Shown piece by piece: positions 32,685-43,300 of a stretch of DNA of 64,000 bases. Where the stretch lies: contig NZ_CP056199.1 in the NCBI RefSeq assembly GCF_013782625.1, positions 1,940,588 through 2,004,587 of the forward strand. The letters run 5' to 3'. The notes under the pieces are model-generated. The model was not told the origin of the DNA. It worked only from the letters and a program-made list of their open reading frames with translations, and did no database searches. The stretch is from Enterobacter sp. RHBSTW-00994 (GTDB lineage: Bacteria > Pseudomonadota > Gammaproteobacteria > Enterobacterales > Enterobacteriaceae). The translations under genes and the position numbers were made by a program. Each line of letters begins with the position of its first letter. Position 1 is the stretch's first letter.

Positions 32685-32873
32685 TTATTTAGTAAGAATG
32701 AGTTTTCCGGCATGGGTCTGGCGCAACAGGTACTGCTGGCCGTCATGCTCGATAATCACCCGACCTTCATCGCCCAGCAGAGTTTTGCTGTCAATGCGAC
32801 GATCGGTAGCGGCGGGGGATGGTGCTGTGTGGTTTTTTGTAGGCGTTGCCGCTGTGTTATCCATACGTGACAT
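32685..32873 (-). CDS. hemP: Hemin uptake protein HemP
   Basis: Small protein (62 residues from ATG 32873; a second ATG at 32864 is possible) that usually heads heme-uptake operons and, in some bacteria, activates heme receptor genes. The conserved core is [20 protein letters not shown] followed by [15 protein letters not shown]. coli K-12 keeps it alone as YdiE at this site, next to aroH. Neither start has a clear ribosome site, so the N-terminus is uncertain. Confidence 0.85.
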   Translation of the reverse strand: MSRMDNTAATPTKNHTAPSPAATDRRIDSKTLLGDEGRVIIEHDGQQYLLRQTHAGKLILTK

Positions 32874-32898
32874 AATGTTTACAAATGACAATCAATGT

Positions 32899-32917
32899 AA
32901 CAATGATAATCATTATC
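32899..32917 (-). promoter_or_regulatory. Fur box upstream of hemP-hmuRSTUV
   Basis: The sequence AACAATGATAATCATTATC matches the 19-base Fur consensus GATAATGATAATCATTATC at about 16 of 19 positions, with the central inverted repeat intact. It lies 26 bases before the hemP start, so iron repression of the whole heme locus is expected. Confidence 0.9.
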
Positions 32918-33033
32918 AATAAAGTTAAATTTCACAGCAAGTCTTTTTGTGAAAAAATTGTGACGGGATCAATTTTGATGTGATTTGTATGGTGTGATGC
33001 CTTCGCTTCAACCCCTTCCACGGGCAAGGGAGG

Positions 33034-33065
33034 AAGAAAAAAACGACAACAAATGTTGCCGTTTT
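33034..33065 (-). terminator. aroH terminator
   Basis: On the minus strand AACGGCAAC and GTTGTCGTT pair around ATTT and are followed by a T-run. It lies about 30 bases beyond the aroH stop. Confidence 0.8.
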
Positions 33066-33093
33066 GCATTTACCTTACCAGCCGGAATATGTC

Positions 33094-34140
33094 TTAAAAA
33101 CGTGTGTCCACCGCGGTGGCTAGCTTCTCAAGCAGCAATTCACTGTCTTCCCAGTTCAGGCATGGGTCCGTGATCGACTGGCCGTACACGAGGGGCTGCC
33201 CTGCGACGATTTTCTGTGTGCCTTCTTTCAGGAAACTTTCGGCCATGATACCGGCCACGGCAGTCGAACCGCTGCGGATCTGCTGACAAATATCGTCACA
33301 GACATCCAGTTGTCGACGATGCTGTTTCTGGCAATTGCCATGGCTGAAGTCCACCACCAGATGTTCCGGCAGATCGAATTCACTCAGCGTTTCACACGCT
33401 GCGGCGATATCCTCGGCATGGTAGTTCGGCTTTTTCCCGCCACGCATGATGATATGGCCATACGGGTTGCCGCTGGTCTGGTAGATAGTCATCTGGCCAT
33501 TTTTGTCTGGCGAGAGGAACATATGGCTGGCGCGAGAGGCACGAATCGCATCGACCGCGATGCGGGTATTGCCGTCGGTTCCGTTTTTAAACCCGACAGG
33601 GCAGGAGAGCGCCGATGCCATCTCACGGTGGATCTGGCTTTCGGTAGTGCGTGCGCCAATGGCCCCCCAACTGATCAGATCGGCGATAAACTGTCCGGTC
33701 ACCATATCAAGAAACTCGGTGGCCGTGGGTACGCCCAACTCGTTCACCTCGAGCAGCAGTTTGCGTGCCAGCTCAATACCGTGATTGACGCGATAACTGC
33801 CGTTCAAATCCGGGTCGGAAATCAGCCCTTTCCAGCCGACAACCGTACGCGGTTTTTCAAAGTAGGTACGCATGACAATTTCAAGGCGATGCTGGTGTTT
33901 TTCACGCAGGAGCTGAAGGCGTTTTGCGTAATCCATGGCGGCATCCAGATCGTGGATGGAACAAGGACCGATAATTACCAACAGACGGCGATCTTCACCA
34001 TTAAGAATTTTTTCAATGCGGCGGCGTGAAGCCGTGACATGTTCCGCAACATGGGCGGAAACAGGGTGTCGCTGCGCCAGTTCAGCCGGTGTCACCAGGC
34101 TGTCAATGCGCGCAGTGCGAAGTTCATCGGTTTTATTCAT
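33094..34140 (-). CDS. aroH: 3-deoxy-7-phosphoheptulonate synthase, Trp-sensitive
   Basis: First enzyme of aromatic amino acid synthesis, condensing PEP with erythrose 4-phosphate. It is a class I DAHP synthase of 348 residues (the E. coli AroH length). Motifs include GPCSIHDLDAAMDYAKRL, the EKPRTVVGWKGLISDP PEP-binding region, and DFSHGNCQKQHRRQ. The assignment to the Trp-sensitive isozyme rests on its place between hemP and ppsR and on the TrpR operator upstream. Confidence 0.95.
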   Translation of the reverse strand: MNKTDELRTARIDSLVTPAELAQRHPVSAHVAEHVTASRRRIEKILNGEDRRLLVIIGPCSIHDLDAAMDYAKRLQLLREKHQHRLEIVMRTYFEKPRTVVGWKGLISDPDLNGSYRVNHGIELARKLLLEVNELGVPTATEFLDMVTGQFIADLISWGAIGARTTESQIHREMASALSCPVGFKNGTDGNTRIAVDAIRASRASHMFLSPDKNGQMTIYQTSGNPYGHIIMRGGKKPNYHAEDIAAACETLSEFDLPEHLVVDFSHGNCQKQHRRQLDVCDDICQQIRSGSTAVAGIMAESFLKEGTQKIVAGQPLVYGQSITDPCLNWEDSELLLEKLATAVDTRF

Positions 34141-34282
34141 GGGATATCTCAGAAATTTTTTGCTTCATCGGCAGACTACCGGGAAGTGATGGGCATCACC
34201 TTAAACCAATCTCTGCTGATTTCAAGTTCGGGGCAAATGAGCCCCCGACGATGTGCAAGATAATACCTGAATCAGAGTTAAC

Positions 34283-34300
34283 GTACTAGCTTATTAGTAC
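34283..34300 (-). promoter_or_regulatory. TrpR operator for aroH
   Basis: GTACTAGCTTATTAGTAC is an 18-base near-palindrome that differs from the ideal trp operator GTACTAGTTAACTAGTAC only in the spacer and one arm base. It overlaps the last codon and the stop codon of ppsR, upstream of aroH on the same strand. E. coli aroH is TrpR-regulated. Confidence 0.85.
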
Positions 34301-35127
34301 ATTCGACGATTCAGTCCCATAATGTCGAGGATTTTGGTCGCGATCTCTTCGACCGAATAGTTGGTACTGTTGAGCCACGGGATCTGGTTTTTACGGTACA
34401 GCGCTTCAACTTCAGTGACTTCCATCCGGCACTGGCGCATAGAGGCGTAACGACTGTTCTCGCGGCGTTCTTCGCGAATTGCGGCCAGACGTTCGGGGTT
34501 GATCGTCAGCCCGAATAATTTGTGTTGCAGCGGTTTGAGGGCGGCAGGCAAAACCAGGTTATCCATGTCGTCGGCAATAAACGGGTAGTTTGCTGCGCGG
34601 ATCCCAAACTGTAGGGCCAGATAGAGGCTGGTGGGGGTTTTCCCGCAGCGTGACACTCCCAGTAAAATAACCTGCGCCTGATCGAGGTTGCGCATCGAAA
34701 TGCCATCATCGTGAGCAAGGGTGTAATCAATCGCCGCGATGCGCGCATCATACTTCATAAGGTTACCAGGGTTCAGGCCGTGAGTACGGTGAGCAACCGG
34801 AGTCGGGTCGAGCTTTAACTCGCTCTGGAGTGGAGCAACCAGTGCCTGCACGATATCCTGACAGAAACCTTCACTTTGCAAAATGATGCTGCGAATTTCC
34901 GGGATGACAATCGAGTAGAACACCAGCGGGCGTACGCCTGATTGCTGGTAAATGGCATCTATTTGCTCTTTCACGGCTCTGGCGCGGCTTTCATTTTCCA
35001 CAAACGGCAGTGTGATGCTGTTGATGGACACCGGGAACTGTGACATCACGGCGTGCCCCAGCACTTCGGCGGTAATCGCCGTACCATCAGAAATATAAAA
35101 AACATGGCGATCGACAGCATTATCCAT
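34294..35127 (-). CDS. ppsR: PEP synthase regulatory protein (kinase/pyrophosphorylase)
   Basis: Bifunctional DUF299 enzyme that inactivates PpsA by ADP-dependent phosphorylation of a threonine and reactivates it by phosphate-dependent dephosphorylation. The P-loop [11 protein letters not shown] is near residues 152-162. I start at the ATG that gives [21 protein letters not shown] (277 residues, as in E. coli); the longer frame to 35190 has no support. It is divergent from its target ppsA. Confidence 0.95.
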   Translation of the reverse strand: MDNAVDRHVFYISDGTAITAEVLGHAVMSQFPVSINSITLPFVENESRARAVKEQIDAIYQQSGVRPLVFYSIVIPEIRSIILQSEGFCQDIVQALVAPLQSELKLDPTPVAHRTHGLNPGNLMKYDARIAAIDYTLAHDDGISMRNLDQAQVILLGVSRCGKTPTSLYLALQFGIRAANYPFIADDMDNLVLPAALKPLQHKLFGLTINPERLAAIREERRENSRYASMRQCRMEVTEVEALYRKNQIPWLNSTNYSVEEIATKILDIMGLNRRMY

Positions 35128-35464
35128 TTTTCTCACCCTGAATATCATACCTAATTGACTGAAAGCATAAATTAAAAAAGTAAAATACAACAGAGAGTAA
35201 ATTGTCTTAATTATAAATGAAACGGTATTTTTAATTTAAGTGAAAAGTGGATTTCATTTTTTAAAAAGAGGGTATAAACCGATGGTTTTTGTGGGAATCC
35301 ATTATAATCATTGAGTTAGCTGCTGGTGGGGAAGTGTCCGAAAAATGAAAAAATAAAGTTGCTTACACGATTCACCGTTTTTTTCCCGAGAACAAATATG
35401 CCAGGATAAATACGCATTAAGGTGTTTCTTAAACCCGTTCTAATATCACAAAAGGATTGTTTCG
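35128..35464. promoter_or_regulatory. ppsR-ppsA divergent promoter region with Cra-like site
   Basis: This 337-base AT-rich region has no gene. Plus-strand 35361-35378 read on the minus strand is ACGGTGAATCGTGTAAGC, close to the Cra (FruR) operator TGAATCGTTCA. Cra activates ppsA in E. coli from a site at this place. A second half-site, TGAAACGGTA, lies at 35219-35228. The ppsA ribosome site AAAGGAT is just before its ATG. Confidence 0.6.
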
Positions 35465-37843
35465 ATGTCCAACAATGGCTCGTCACCGCTGGTGCTTTGG
35501 TATAACCAACTCGGCATGAATGATGTAGACAGAGTTGGAGGCAAAAATGCCTCCCTGGGTGAAATGATTACTAATCTGTCCGGTATGGGTGTCTCCGTCC
35601 CGAATGGATTTGCGACTACCGCCGAAGCGTTTGACCTGTTTCTTGACCAGAGCGGTGTAAACCAGCGTATTTACGAACTGCTGGATAACACGGATATTGA
35701 TGATGTCTCCGCGCTTGCCAAAGCCGGGGCGCAGATCCGCCAGTGGGTCATCGACACACCTTTCCAGCCGGAGCTGGAAAAAGCCATTCACGATGCTTAC
35801 GACCAACTGTCTGCTGACGATGCTCAGGCATCATTTGCGGTGCGCTCGTCGGCTACAGCAGAAGATATGCCGGATGCCTCGTTTGCCGGACAACAGGAAA
35901 CGTTCCTTAATGTCCAGGGCTACGATGCCGTTCTGGTGGCCGTGAAGCACGTCTTTGCGTCGCTGTTTAACGACCGCGCTATCTCTTACCGTGTACATCA
36001 GGGCTATGACCACCGCGGCGTGGCACTATCCGCAGGCGTACAGCGTATGGTGCGTTCTGATGTGGGTTCATCCGGCGTGATGTTCTCCATCGATACCGAA
36101 TCTGGTTTCGATCAGGTGGTATTCATTACCTCAGCCTGGGGCCTGGGTGAAATGGTTGTTCAGGGGGCGGTGAACCCGGATGAATTCTACGTGCACAAAC
36201 CGACGCTGGCAGCCAACCGTCCAGCCATCGTTCGTCGCACTATGGGTTCGAAAAAAATCCGTATGATTTACGCGCCGACGCAGGAACACGGCAAGCAGGT
36301 CAAAATTGAAGATGTGCCGCAGGAGCAGCGCGACCGCTTCTCACTGACCGATGACGACGTTCAGGAGCTGGCAAAACAGGCTGTTCAGATCGAGAAACAC
36401 TATGGTCGTCCAATGGATATCGAATGGGCGAAGGATGGCAACACCGGCAAATTGTTTATTGTCCAGGCTCGTCCTGAAACCGTGCGCTCGCGCGGTCAGG
36501 TGATGGAGCGCTATACGCTGCACGCGCAGGGTAAAGTGGTCGCTGAAGGGCGTGCTATCGGCCACCGCATTGGTGCGGGCCCGGTAAAAGTCATTCAGAA
36601 CATTAGCGAAATGAACCGCATTCAGCCAGGCGATGTGCTGGTGACCGACATGACCGACCCTGACTGGGAACCGATCATGAAAAAGGCGGCGGCTATCGTC
36701 ACTAACCGTGGTGGCCGTACCTGTCACGCAGCCATTATTGCTCGTGAACTGGGTATTCCGGCGGTCGTGGGATGTGGTGATGCGACTGAACGCATGAAGG
36801 ACGATGAGAACGTCACGGTCTCTTGTGCCGAAGGCGATACGGGTTATGTCTACGCGGATCTGCTGGATTTCAGCGTGAAAAGCTCCAGCGTTGATACCAT
36901 GCCTGATCTCCCGCTGAAGATCATGATGAACGTGGGCAACCCTGATCGTGCGTTTGACTTCGCCTGCCTGCCTAACGAAGGTGTGGGTCTGGCGCGTCTG
37001 GAATTTATCATCAACCGTATGATCGGCGTTCACCCGCGTGCGTTGCTGGAGTTCGACGACCAGGATGCGCCACTGCAGCGCGAAATCCGCGAAATGATGA
37101 AAGGCTACGACTCGCCAAAAGAGTTTTATGTGGGTCGTCTGACGGAAGGGATTGCGACGCTGGGCGCGGCATTCTGGCCGAAACGTGTGATTGTCCGCCT
37201 GTCAGACTTCAAATCTAACGAATATGCCAATCTGGTTGGTGGCGAACGTTATGAACCTGAAGAAGAGAACCCGATGCTGGGCTTCCGTGGTGCTGGACGT
37301 TATGTGTCCGACAGCTTCCGCGATTGCTTTGCGCTGGAGTGTGATGCGGTTAAACGTGTTCGCAACGACATGGGGCTGACAAACGTCGAAATCATGATCC
37401 CGTTTGTACGAACGGTTGATCAGGCGAAAGCGGTCGTTGAAGAACTCGCGCGTCAGGGGCTGAAGCGTGGCGAGAACGGGCTGAAACTCATTATGATGTG
37501 CGAGATCCCGTCTAACGCCTTGCTGGCAGAACAGTTCCTCGAATATTTCGATGGCTTCTCTATCGGCTCAAACGATATGACACAGCTGACGTTGGGGCTG
37601 GATCGCGACTCTGGCGTGGTTTCTGCGCTGTTCGATGAACGTAACGAGGCGGTGAAAGCGCTGCTGTCGATGTCCATCCGCGCGGCGAAGAAACAGGGCA
37701 AATATGTCGGAATTTGTGGTCAGGGTCCGTCCGATCACGAAGACTTTGCGGCCTGGTTGATGGAAGAGGGGATCGATAGCCTGTCCCTGAACCCCGACAC
37801 CGTGGTGCAAACCTGGCTTAGCCTGGCTGAACTGAATAAGTAA
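35465..37843 (+). CDS. ppsA: Phosphoenolpyruvate synthase
   Basis: Converts pyruvate and ATP to PEP, AMP and phosphate, for growth on pyruvate or lactate. It has 792 residues. The N-terminal ATP-binding domain carries [11 protein letters not shown]. The swivelling domain carries the phosphohistidine and the regulatory Thr in [21 protein letters not shown] (about residues 416-436). The PEP-binding barrel ends with [17 protein letters not shown] and [14 protein letters not shown]. The full length is intact. Confidence 0.97.
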   Translation: MSNNGSSPLVLWYNQLGMNDVDRVGGKNASLGEMITNLSGMGVSVPNGFATTAEAFDLFLDQSGVNQRIYELLDNTDIDDVSALAKAGAQIRQWVIDTPFQPELEKAIHDAYDQLSADDAQASFAVRSSATAEDMPDASFAGQQETFLNVQGYDAVLVAVKHVFASLFNDRAISYRVHQGYDHRGVALSAGVQRMVRSDVGSSGVMFSIDTESGFDQVVFITSAWGLGEMVVQGAVNPDEFYVHKPTLAANRPAIVRRTMGSKKIRMIYAPTQEHGKQVKIEDVPQEQRDRFSLTDDDVQELAKQAVQIEKHYGRPMDIEWAKDGNTGKLFIVQARPETVRSRGQVMERYTLHAQGKVVAEGRAIGHRIGAGPVKVIQNISEMNRIQPGDVLVTDMTDPDWEPIMKKAAAIVTNRGGRTCHAAIIARELGIPAVVGCGDATERMKDDENVTVSCAEGDTGYVYADLLDFSVKSSSVDTMPDLPLKIMMNVGNPDRAFDFACLPNEGVGLARLEFIINRMIGVHPRALLEFDDQDAPLQREIREMMKGYDSPKEFYVGRLTEGIATLGAAFWPKRVIVRLSDFKSNEYANLVGGERYEPEEENPMLGFRGAGRYVSDSFRDCFALECDAVKRVRNDMGLTNVEIMIPFVRTVDQAKAVVEELARQGLKRGENGLKLIMMCEIPSNALLAEQFLEYFDGFSIGSNDMTQLTLGLDRDSGVVSALFDERNEAVKALLSMSIRAAKKQGKYVGICGQGPSDHEDFAAWLMEEGIDSLSLNPDTVVQTWLSLAELNK

Positions 37844-37850
37844 TCTAAAA

Positions 37851-37877
37851 TACCCAGCGGGCAACACTCGCTGGGTA
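37851..37877. terminator. Hairpin between convergent ppsA and queH
   Basis: TACCCAGCG and CGCTGGGTA form a 9-bp stem with a 9-base loop. On the minus strand it is followed by a short T-run, so it best fits queH termination; it may also end ppsA. Confidence 0.75.
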
Positions 37878-37882
37878 AACAC

Positions 37883-38539
37883 TTAACTCTCATCATCCCC
37901 GTAAAACAGTTTTCCAATTTTAATCAGTGGTCGACCCTGTGTTTTTCGGTGCATATTTGAATCACGCAGCGAATAGACGCAGCCGCAATACTCCTGCTGG
38001 TAGAAACGCTCGCGCTTGCTGATTTCTATCATCCGTGATGAGCCGCCTTGCTTACGCCAGTTGTAATCCCAGTAGATCATCCCTTCATAAGGGGCGACAG
38101 CCCGCTGACCGCAGTCGTTGATTTGCTGCATATTCTTCCACCGGGAAATACCAAGGGAACTGGAAATTGTACTGAAGCCATTTTCCCAGGCGTACAGTGC
38201 CGTGCGTTCAAAGCGCATATCAAAACACATGGTGCAACGTACGCCGCGCTCAGGTTCCCATTCCATACCTTTTGCCCGTTCGAACCAGTTGTCGGTATCG
38301 TAATCGGCATCGACAAATGGCACACCGTGTTTTTCGGCAAAACGAATATTCTCCTCTTTACGGATGAGATATTCCTTTTGCGGATGAATGTTGGGGTTGT
38401 AAAAGAAAATAGTGTAATCGATGCCGGATGCCTGAATAGCTTCCATGACTTCCCCGGAACACGGGGCACAGCATGAGTGGAGCAGAAGCTTTTCTGCTGC
38501 GTTAGGGAGTTCGAGTTTAGGACGTTCAAATGGCGGCAT
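37883..38539 (-). CDS. queH: Epoxyqueuosine reductase QueH
   Basis: Last enzyme of queuosine tRNA modification, reducing epoxyqueuosine to queuosine without cobalamin. It is the DUF208 alternative to QueG. The protein has 218 residues with the family cysteine clusters: SCCAPCSG (Cys23, Cys24, Cys27), RCTMCFDMR and YCGCVYS, which bind Fe-S and a mononuclear iron. It stands between ppsA and rprA, where E. coli has the large ydi/aroD block. Confidence 0.92.
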   Translation of the reverse strand: MPPFERPKLELPNAAEKLLLHSCCAPCSGEVMEAIQASGIDYTIFFYNPNIHPQKEYLIRKEENIRFAEKHGVPFVDADYDTDNWFERAKGMEWEPERGVRCTMCFDMRFERTALYAWENGFSTISSSLGISRWKNMQQINDCGQRAVAPYEGMIYWDYNWRKQGGSSRMIEISKRERFYQQEYCGCVYSLRDSNMHRKTQGRPLIKIGKLFYGDDES

Positions 38540-38624
38540 GTTGCACCCGGTACTGTTAATAAAGGGTTAAGTATAGTTTTTTTGGCGGGATGGGTCGAAA
38601 CCCAATACCTGGTGGGGCGCGGAT

Positions 38625-38730
38625 AAAAAAAAGCCCATCGTGGGAGATGGGCAAAGACTACACACAGCAATTCGTTGTTTCACTCAGGGGATTTCCATGC
38701 TTATAAATCAAGGTGTTGATTTATAACCGT
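38625..38730 (-). ncRNA. rprA: Small regulatory RNA RprA
   Basis: About 106 nt, transcribed on the minus strand. The sequence is nearly the same as E. coli RprA as I recall it: the 5' ACGGTTATAAATCAA stem, the conserved central GGAAATCCCCTGAGTGAAAC that pairs with rpoS mRNA, and the terminator GCCCATCTCCCACGATGGGC with a T-run. RprA is an Hfq-dependent activator of rpoS translation induced by the Rcs envelope stress system. Its place next to ydiK is also as in E. coli. Confidence 0.96.
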
Positions 38731-38734
38731 GACC

Positions 38735-38778
38735 TAATAGTAGGCATGGCGAATTTTTGCGTCGATCAGATTCGTCTC
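38735..38778 (-). promoter_or_regulatory. rprA promoter with RcsB box
   Basis: On the minus strand GAGACGAATCTGATCGAC (38761-38778) resembles the RcsB box at E. coli rprA. A -10-like CCTACTATTA lies just before the RNA start at about 38730. RcsB control is inferred from E. coli. Confidence 0.75.
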
Positions 38779-38924
38779 AATAGTTAAAGAGACGTAAAGA
38801 TTCTTTGGCAGGAATCAGTGGATTAAGACGTTTCCGTGGCATGACGAGGCAAAAGGGAGGTAAGAATGGTTAATGTTTCTTAATGTTACCTGGGCGGTCA
38901 AGATTCCGCCCAGGCCGAACAATA

Positions 38925-40037
38925 TCAGGTATTGCGTTCTTCGATTTCGCTCAGCTCTTCCAGGATCTGGTCGGGATCGTCACTCGGCGGCGGCACTTCA
39001 TGCACCCAGGCGGAGAACAGACGCCAGGTCACGGCGAGCAGGACCGGGCCGATAAAGAGGCCGATCATCCCAAACGCAATTAACCCGCCGATGACGCCAG
39101 ACAGGATCAGTATCAACGGCAGGTCTGCCCCCATGCGGATCAGTATCGGGCGGATCACGTTATCCATCGTCCCGACCACGCAACTCCACACCAGCAATAC
39201 GGTTCCCCAGGTGGTGTCACCACTCCAGTAGAGCCAGATGATGCAAGGAACGAGTACCAGCAAAGGCCCCAGTTGCGCAAGGCAGGTCAGGATCATGATG
39301 ACGGTAAAGATAGTGGCGTAAGGAACCCCTGAAATGGCAAGACCAATTCCCCCCAACACGGCCTGAACGAGCGCCGTCACCACGACCCCGAGAGCGACCG
39401 CACGGACGGCCTGAGCCGCGAGGAGTATTGCGGCATCCCCGCGTTTGCCTGCCAGTCGGGTTGCAAAGTGACGCACACCGAGCGCCACTTGTTCACCACG
39501 CCAGTACAGAAGGGCGCTAAAGACCAGCATCAGCGCACAGTGCATCATAAAGCGGCCGATATGCGCGGCCTGACCGACAAACCAGGTCGTTGTTGTGCCA
39601 ATGTACGGGCGCACTTTCGCCATAATCGCGCTACCGCCCATCTCCAGCAGGCCGTGCCAGCCGCTGTAGAGTTTCGCTCCAATCACCGGAATGCTGTTAA
39701 GCCAGGCGAGATCCGGGAGGGTCATATCTCCGCTGCTTATTGCGCGGATCACGGGGCCACTGGTATCGACCAGGCTGTTGACCAATAGCGCAATGGGAAT
39801 AATAAAGAGCAGAAAAAGCAGTAATGTCATCACCAGTACAGCAAGCGCGCGACGGCCCCATAACAGCTTCTGTAGACGTAATAACAAAGGCCAGGTAGCG
39901 ACGACGACGGTAGCAGCCCAGGCGAAGCCGAGCACGAAAGGTTGAACAATCCACAGGCACGCAATAATCATGATTGCCAAGAACAGCACCGACAGCAAAA
40001 TTTGCGCAACATCCCTGGGCTGACGAAGATTGACCAT
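38925..40037 (-). CDS. ydiK: AI-2E family inner membrane protein YdiK
   Basis: Member of the AI-2E (UPF0118) transporter-like membrane family, 370 residues, with seven or more hydrophobic segments. The family signature region is FGMIGLFIGPVLLAVTWRLF near residues 320-340, followed by an acidic C-terminal tail. Its substrate is unknown. It lies between rprA and the divergent ydiJ, as in E. coli. Confidence 0.9.
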   Translation of the reverse strand: MVNLRQPRDVAQILLSVLFLAIMIIACLWIVQPFVLGFAWAATVVVATWPLLLRLQKLLWGRRALAVLVMTLLLFLLFIIPIALLVNSLVDTSGPVIRAISSGDMTLPDLAWLNSIPVIGAKLYSGWHGLLEMGGSAIMAKVRPYIGTTTTWFVGQAAHIGRFMMHCALMLVFSALLYWRGEQVALGVRHFATRLAGKRGDAAILLAAQAVRAVALGVVVTALVQAVLGGIGLAISGVPYATIFTVIMILTCLAQLGPLLVLVPCIIWLYWSGDTTWGTVLLVWSCVVGTMDNVIRPILIRMGADLPLILILSGVIGGLIAFGMIGLFIGPVLLAVTWRLFSAWVHEVPPPSDDPDQILEELSEIEERNT

Positions 40038-40212
40038 AAATGAAATTTACCTTTGATGAGCACCAGCTGCGCTGGCGGGAATATGAAACCGCATCTCTCT
40101 AATCATTAGTGATTTCAGCGATTTTTGACAGGCGAATTCTGCCTGTAATTCTGCTGGGCGTATAAGAAAAAAATGTGATACAACCTTTGAGACACAACGC
40201 AAACGATTATCC

Positions 40213-40331
40213 CCGTTATATTTCAAGTTGCAGATGCGTTGGCGGCGTGTGCTCACCCCCCGGTTACCGCGATATCTATTTAACCGGCGATCCACGCACT
40301 TGCCGCCTTCCTGTCACTCGAATTATTGAGG
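40213..40331. repeat. ERIC (intergenic repeat unit) element
   Basis: The segment shows both ends of the enterobacterial ERIC/IRU repeat: TATTTCAAGTTGCAGATGCG on the left and CTTGCCGCCTTCCTGTCACT followed by CGAATTATT on the right. The middle forms an imperfect inverted repeat (CCGGTTA...TAACCGG). Its length of about 120 bases is typical. It lies in the ydiK-ydiJ divergent gap and fills a third of it. No second copy was seen. Confidence 0.85.
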
Positions 40332-40362
40332 GGAATTACAACTCTTATTAGGGTCGACCGTA

Positions 40363-43300
40363 ATGATCCCACAGATTTCTCAGGCACCTGGCGTCGTTCA
40401 ACTGGTGCTAAACTTTTTGCAGGCACTGGAGCAACAGGGTTTTACCGGCGATACCGCGACACGTTATGCCGACAGGCTGACGATGGCGACCGATAACAGT
40501 ATCTACCAGCTACTTCCCGATGCCGTCGTTTTTCCACGCTCTACTGCAGATGTGGCGCTGATTGCCCGTCTCGCGGCACAAGAGCGATTCACTTCTCTGA
40601 TTTTCACTCCTCGCGGTGGCGGCACGGGCACAAATGGCCAGGCTCTAAATCAGGGCATCATCATTGATATGTCGCGCTACATGAACCGCATTATTGAGAT
40701 CAACCCTGAAGAGGGTTGGGTGCGTGTTGAAGCGGGCGTGATCAAAGACCAGCTTAATCAATACCTAAAACCTTATGGCTACTTTTTTGCGCCGGAGCTT
40801 TCGACCAGTAACCGGGCAACAATTGGCGGTATGATCAACACCGATGCGTCCGGGCAGGGTTCTCTGGTTTACGGTAAAACCTCCGATCACGTTATGGGCG
40901 TTCGCGCGGTTCTGCTGGGGGGAGACATCCTCGATACTCAGCCGATGCCGGTACAGCTCGCAGAAACCCTGGGCCAGGATAACACGGCGAGCGGGCGAAT
41001 TTACCGCACCGTACTGCAACGTTGTCGCGATAACCGCCAACTGATCCTCGACAAATTCCCGAAACTGAACCGCTTCTTAACCGGTTACGACCTGCGTCAT
41101 GTCTTTAATGACGATCTCAGCCAGTTCGATTTAACCCGCGTATTGACCGGTTCTGAAGGAACACTGGCCTTTATCACCGAGGCGCGACTGGATATCACTC
41201 GCCTGCCGAAGGTGCGTCGCCTGGTCAACGTCAAATACAACTCCTTTGATTCTGCGCTGCGCAATGCGCCGTTTATGGTTGACGCGCGCGCGCTGTCGGT
41301 GGAAACCGTCGATTCAAAAGTGCTCAATCTGGCGCGAGAAGACATTGTCTGGCACTCCGTGAATGAGTTGATCACGGATGTGCCGGATAAAGAGATGCTT
41401 GGGCTGAACATTGTTGAATTTGCAGGTGATGACGCACAGCTGATTGAAAGCCAGGTCAGCACGCTGTGCCAGCGTCTCGACGAACTTATCGGGACGGGTG
41501 AAGGCGGCGTTATTGGCTGGCAGTTGTGTAACGATCTTTCGGGCATTGAACGTATTTATGCGATGCGTAAAAAAGCCGTGGGCTTACTGGGTAACGCCAA
41601 AGGTGCGGCGAAACCCATTCCGTTTGCGGAAGATACTTGCGTACCGCCGGAACATCTGGCGGATTACATCGTGGAGTTTCGTGCATTACTCGACAGCCAC
41701 GGTCTGAGCTACGGTATGTTTGGCCATGTGGACGCCGGAGTATTGCACGTGCGTCCGGCACTGGATATGTGCGACCCGCAGCAAGAGATCCTGATGAAAC
41801 AGATCTCTGACGACGTGGTCGCGTTAACCGCAAAATACGGTGGTTTGTTGTGGGGCGAGCACGGTAAAGGTTTCCGTGCGGAGTATAGCCCGGCGTTCTT
41901 CGGTGAGCAGTTGTATGCTGAACTGCGTAAAGTGAAAGCGGCATTCGATCCTCAAAACCGCCTTAACCCTGGCAAGATTTGTCCGCCGGAAGGTGTCGAC
42001 TCCCCAATGTTGCGGGTTGATGCCGTGAAGCGCGGCACGTATGACCGGCAAATCCCGATTGCAGTGCGTTCCTCATGGCGCGGCGCAATGGAATGTAACG
42101 GCAACGGGCTGTGCTTTAACTTCGATGTGAAAAGCCCGATGTGTCCGTCGATGAAAATCACCAGCAACCGCATCCACTCGCCAAAAGGTCGCGCCACGCT
42201 GGTACGTGAATGGCTCCGCTTGTTGGCCGATCGGGGTGTTGACCCACTGAAACTTGAAAGTGAGCTTCCCGAGAAAGGAGCCAGCCTGCGCACGCTTATA
42301 GAGCGAACCCGCAACAGCTGGCATGCCCGTAAAGGCGAATACGATTTCTCGCATGAAGTCAAAGAGGCGATGTCAGGGTGTCTGGCCTGTAAGGCGTGTT
42401 CGACCCAGTGCCCGATCAAAATCGACGTCCCGGAGTTTCGCTCACGCTTCCTGCAGCTTTATCACACGCGCTATCTCCGTCCGATGCGCGATCATCTGGT
42501 GGCAACCGTCGAAAGTTATGCCCCGCTGATGGCGCGAGCGCCAAAGACGTTCAACTTCTTTATCAATCAGCCGCTGGTGCGCAAGCTTTCCGAAAAACAT
42601 ATCGGCATGGTGGATCTGCCTTTGCTGTCGACGCCGTCGTTGCAACGTCAATTGGTCGGGCATCGCTCAGCAAACATGACGCTGGAGCAGCTTGAGGCGC
42701 TCAACCCTGAGCAAAAAGAGAATGTTGTGCTGGTGGTGCAGGATCCCTTTACCAGCTACTACGATGCGCAGGTGGTGGCCGATTTTGTCCGCCTGGTTGA
42801 ACGCTTGGGCTATCAGCCCGTTGTGTTGCCATTCTCACCGAATGGCAAAGCGCAGCACATTAAGGGCTTCCTGAACCGTTTTGCAAAAACCGCACAGAAA
42901 ACGTCAGACTTCTTAAATCGCGTGGCAGAACTGGGTATGCCGATGGTGGGTGTTGATCCGGCGCTGGTGCTCTGTTATCGCGATGAATACAAGCAAACGC
43001 TGGGCGATAAACGTGGCGATTTCCACGTCATGCTGGTGCACGAGTGGCTACCGGCGGCTTTGCAGCAAACTGCAACCACGGATGTCAGTGGTGAGTCCTG
43101 GTATCTGTTTGGTCACTGTACTGAAGTGACCGCATTGCCGGGTGCGCCCTCTCAGTGGGCCTCAATTTTTGCCCGTTTCGGTGCAAAACTGGAGAACGTC
43201 AGCGTGGGGTGCTGTGGTATGGCGGGAACCTACGGACATGAGGTCAAAAACCATAGCAATTCATTGGGGATTTATGAGTTGTCGTGGCATCAGGCGATGC

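Noticed and set aside
33310..34029. 239-codon open frame antisense to aroH
   Set aside because: The opposite strand encodes full-length AroH; the antisense translation shows no domain pattern.
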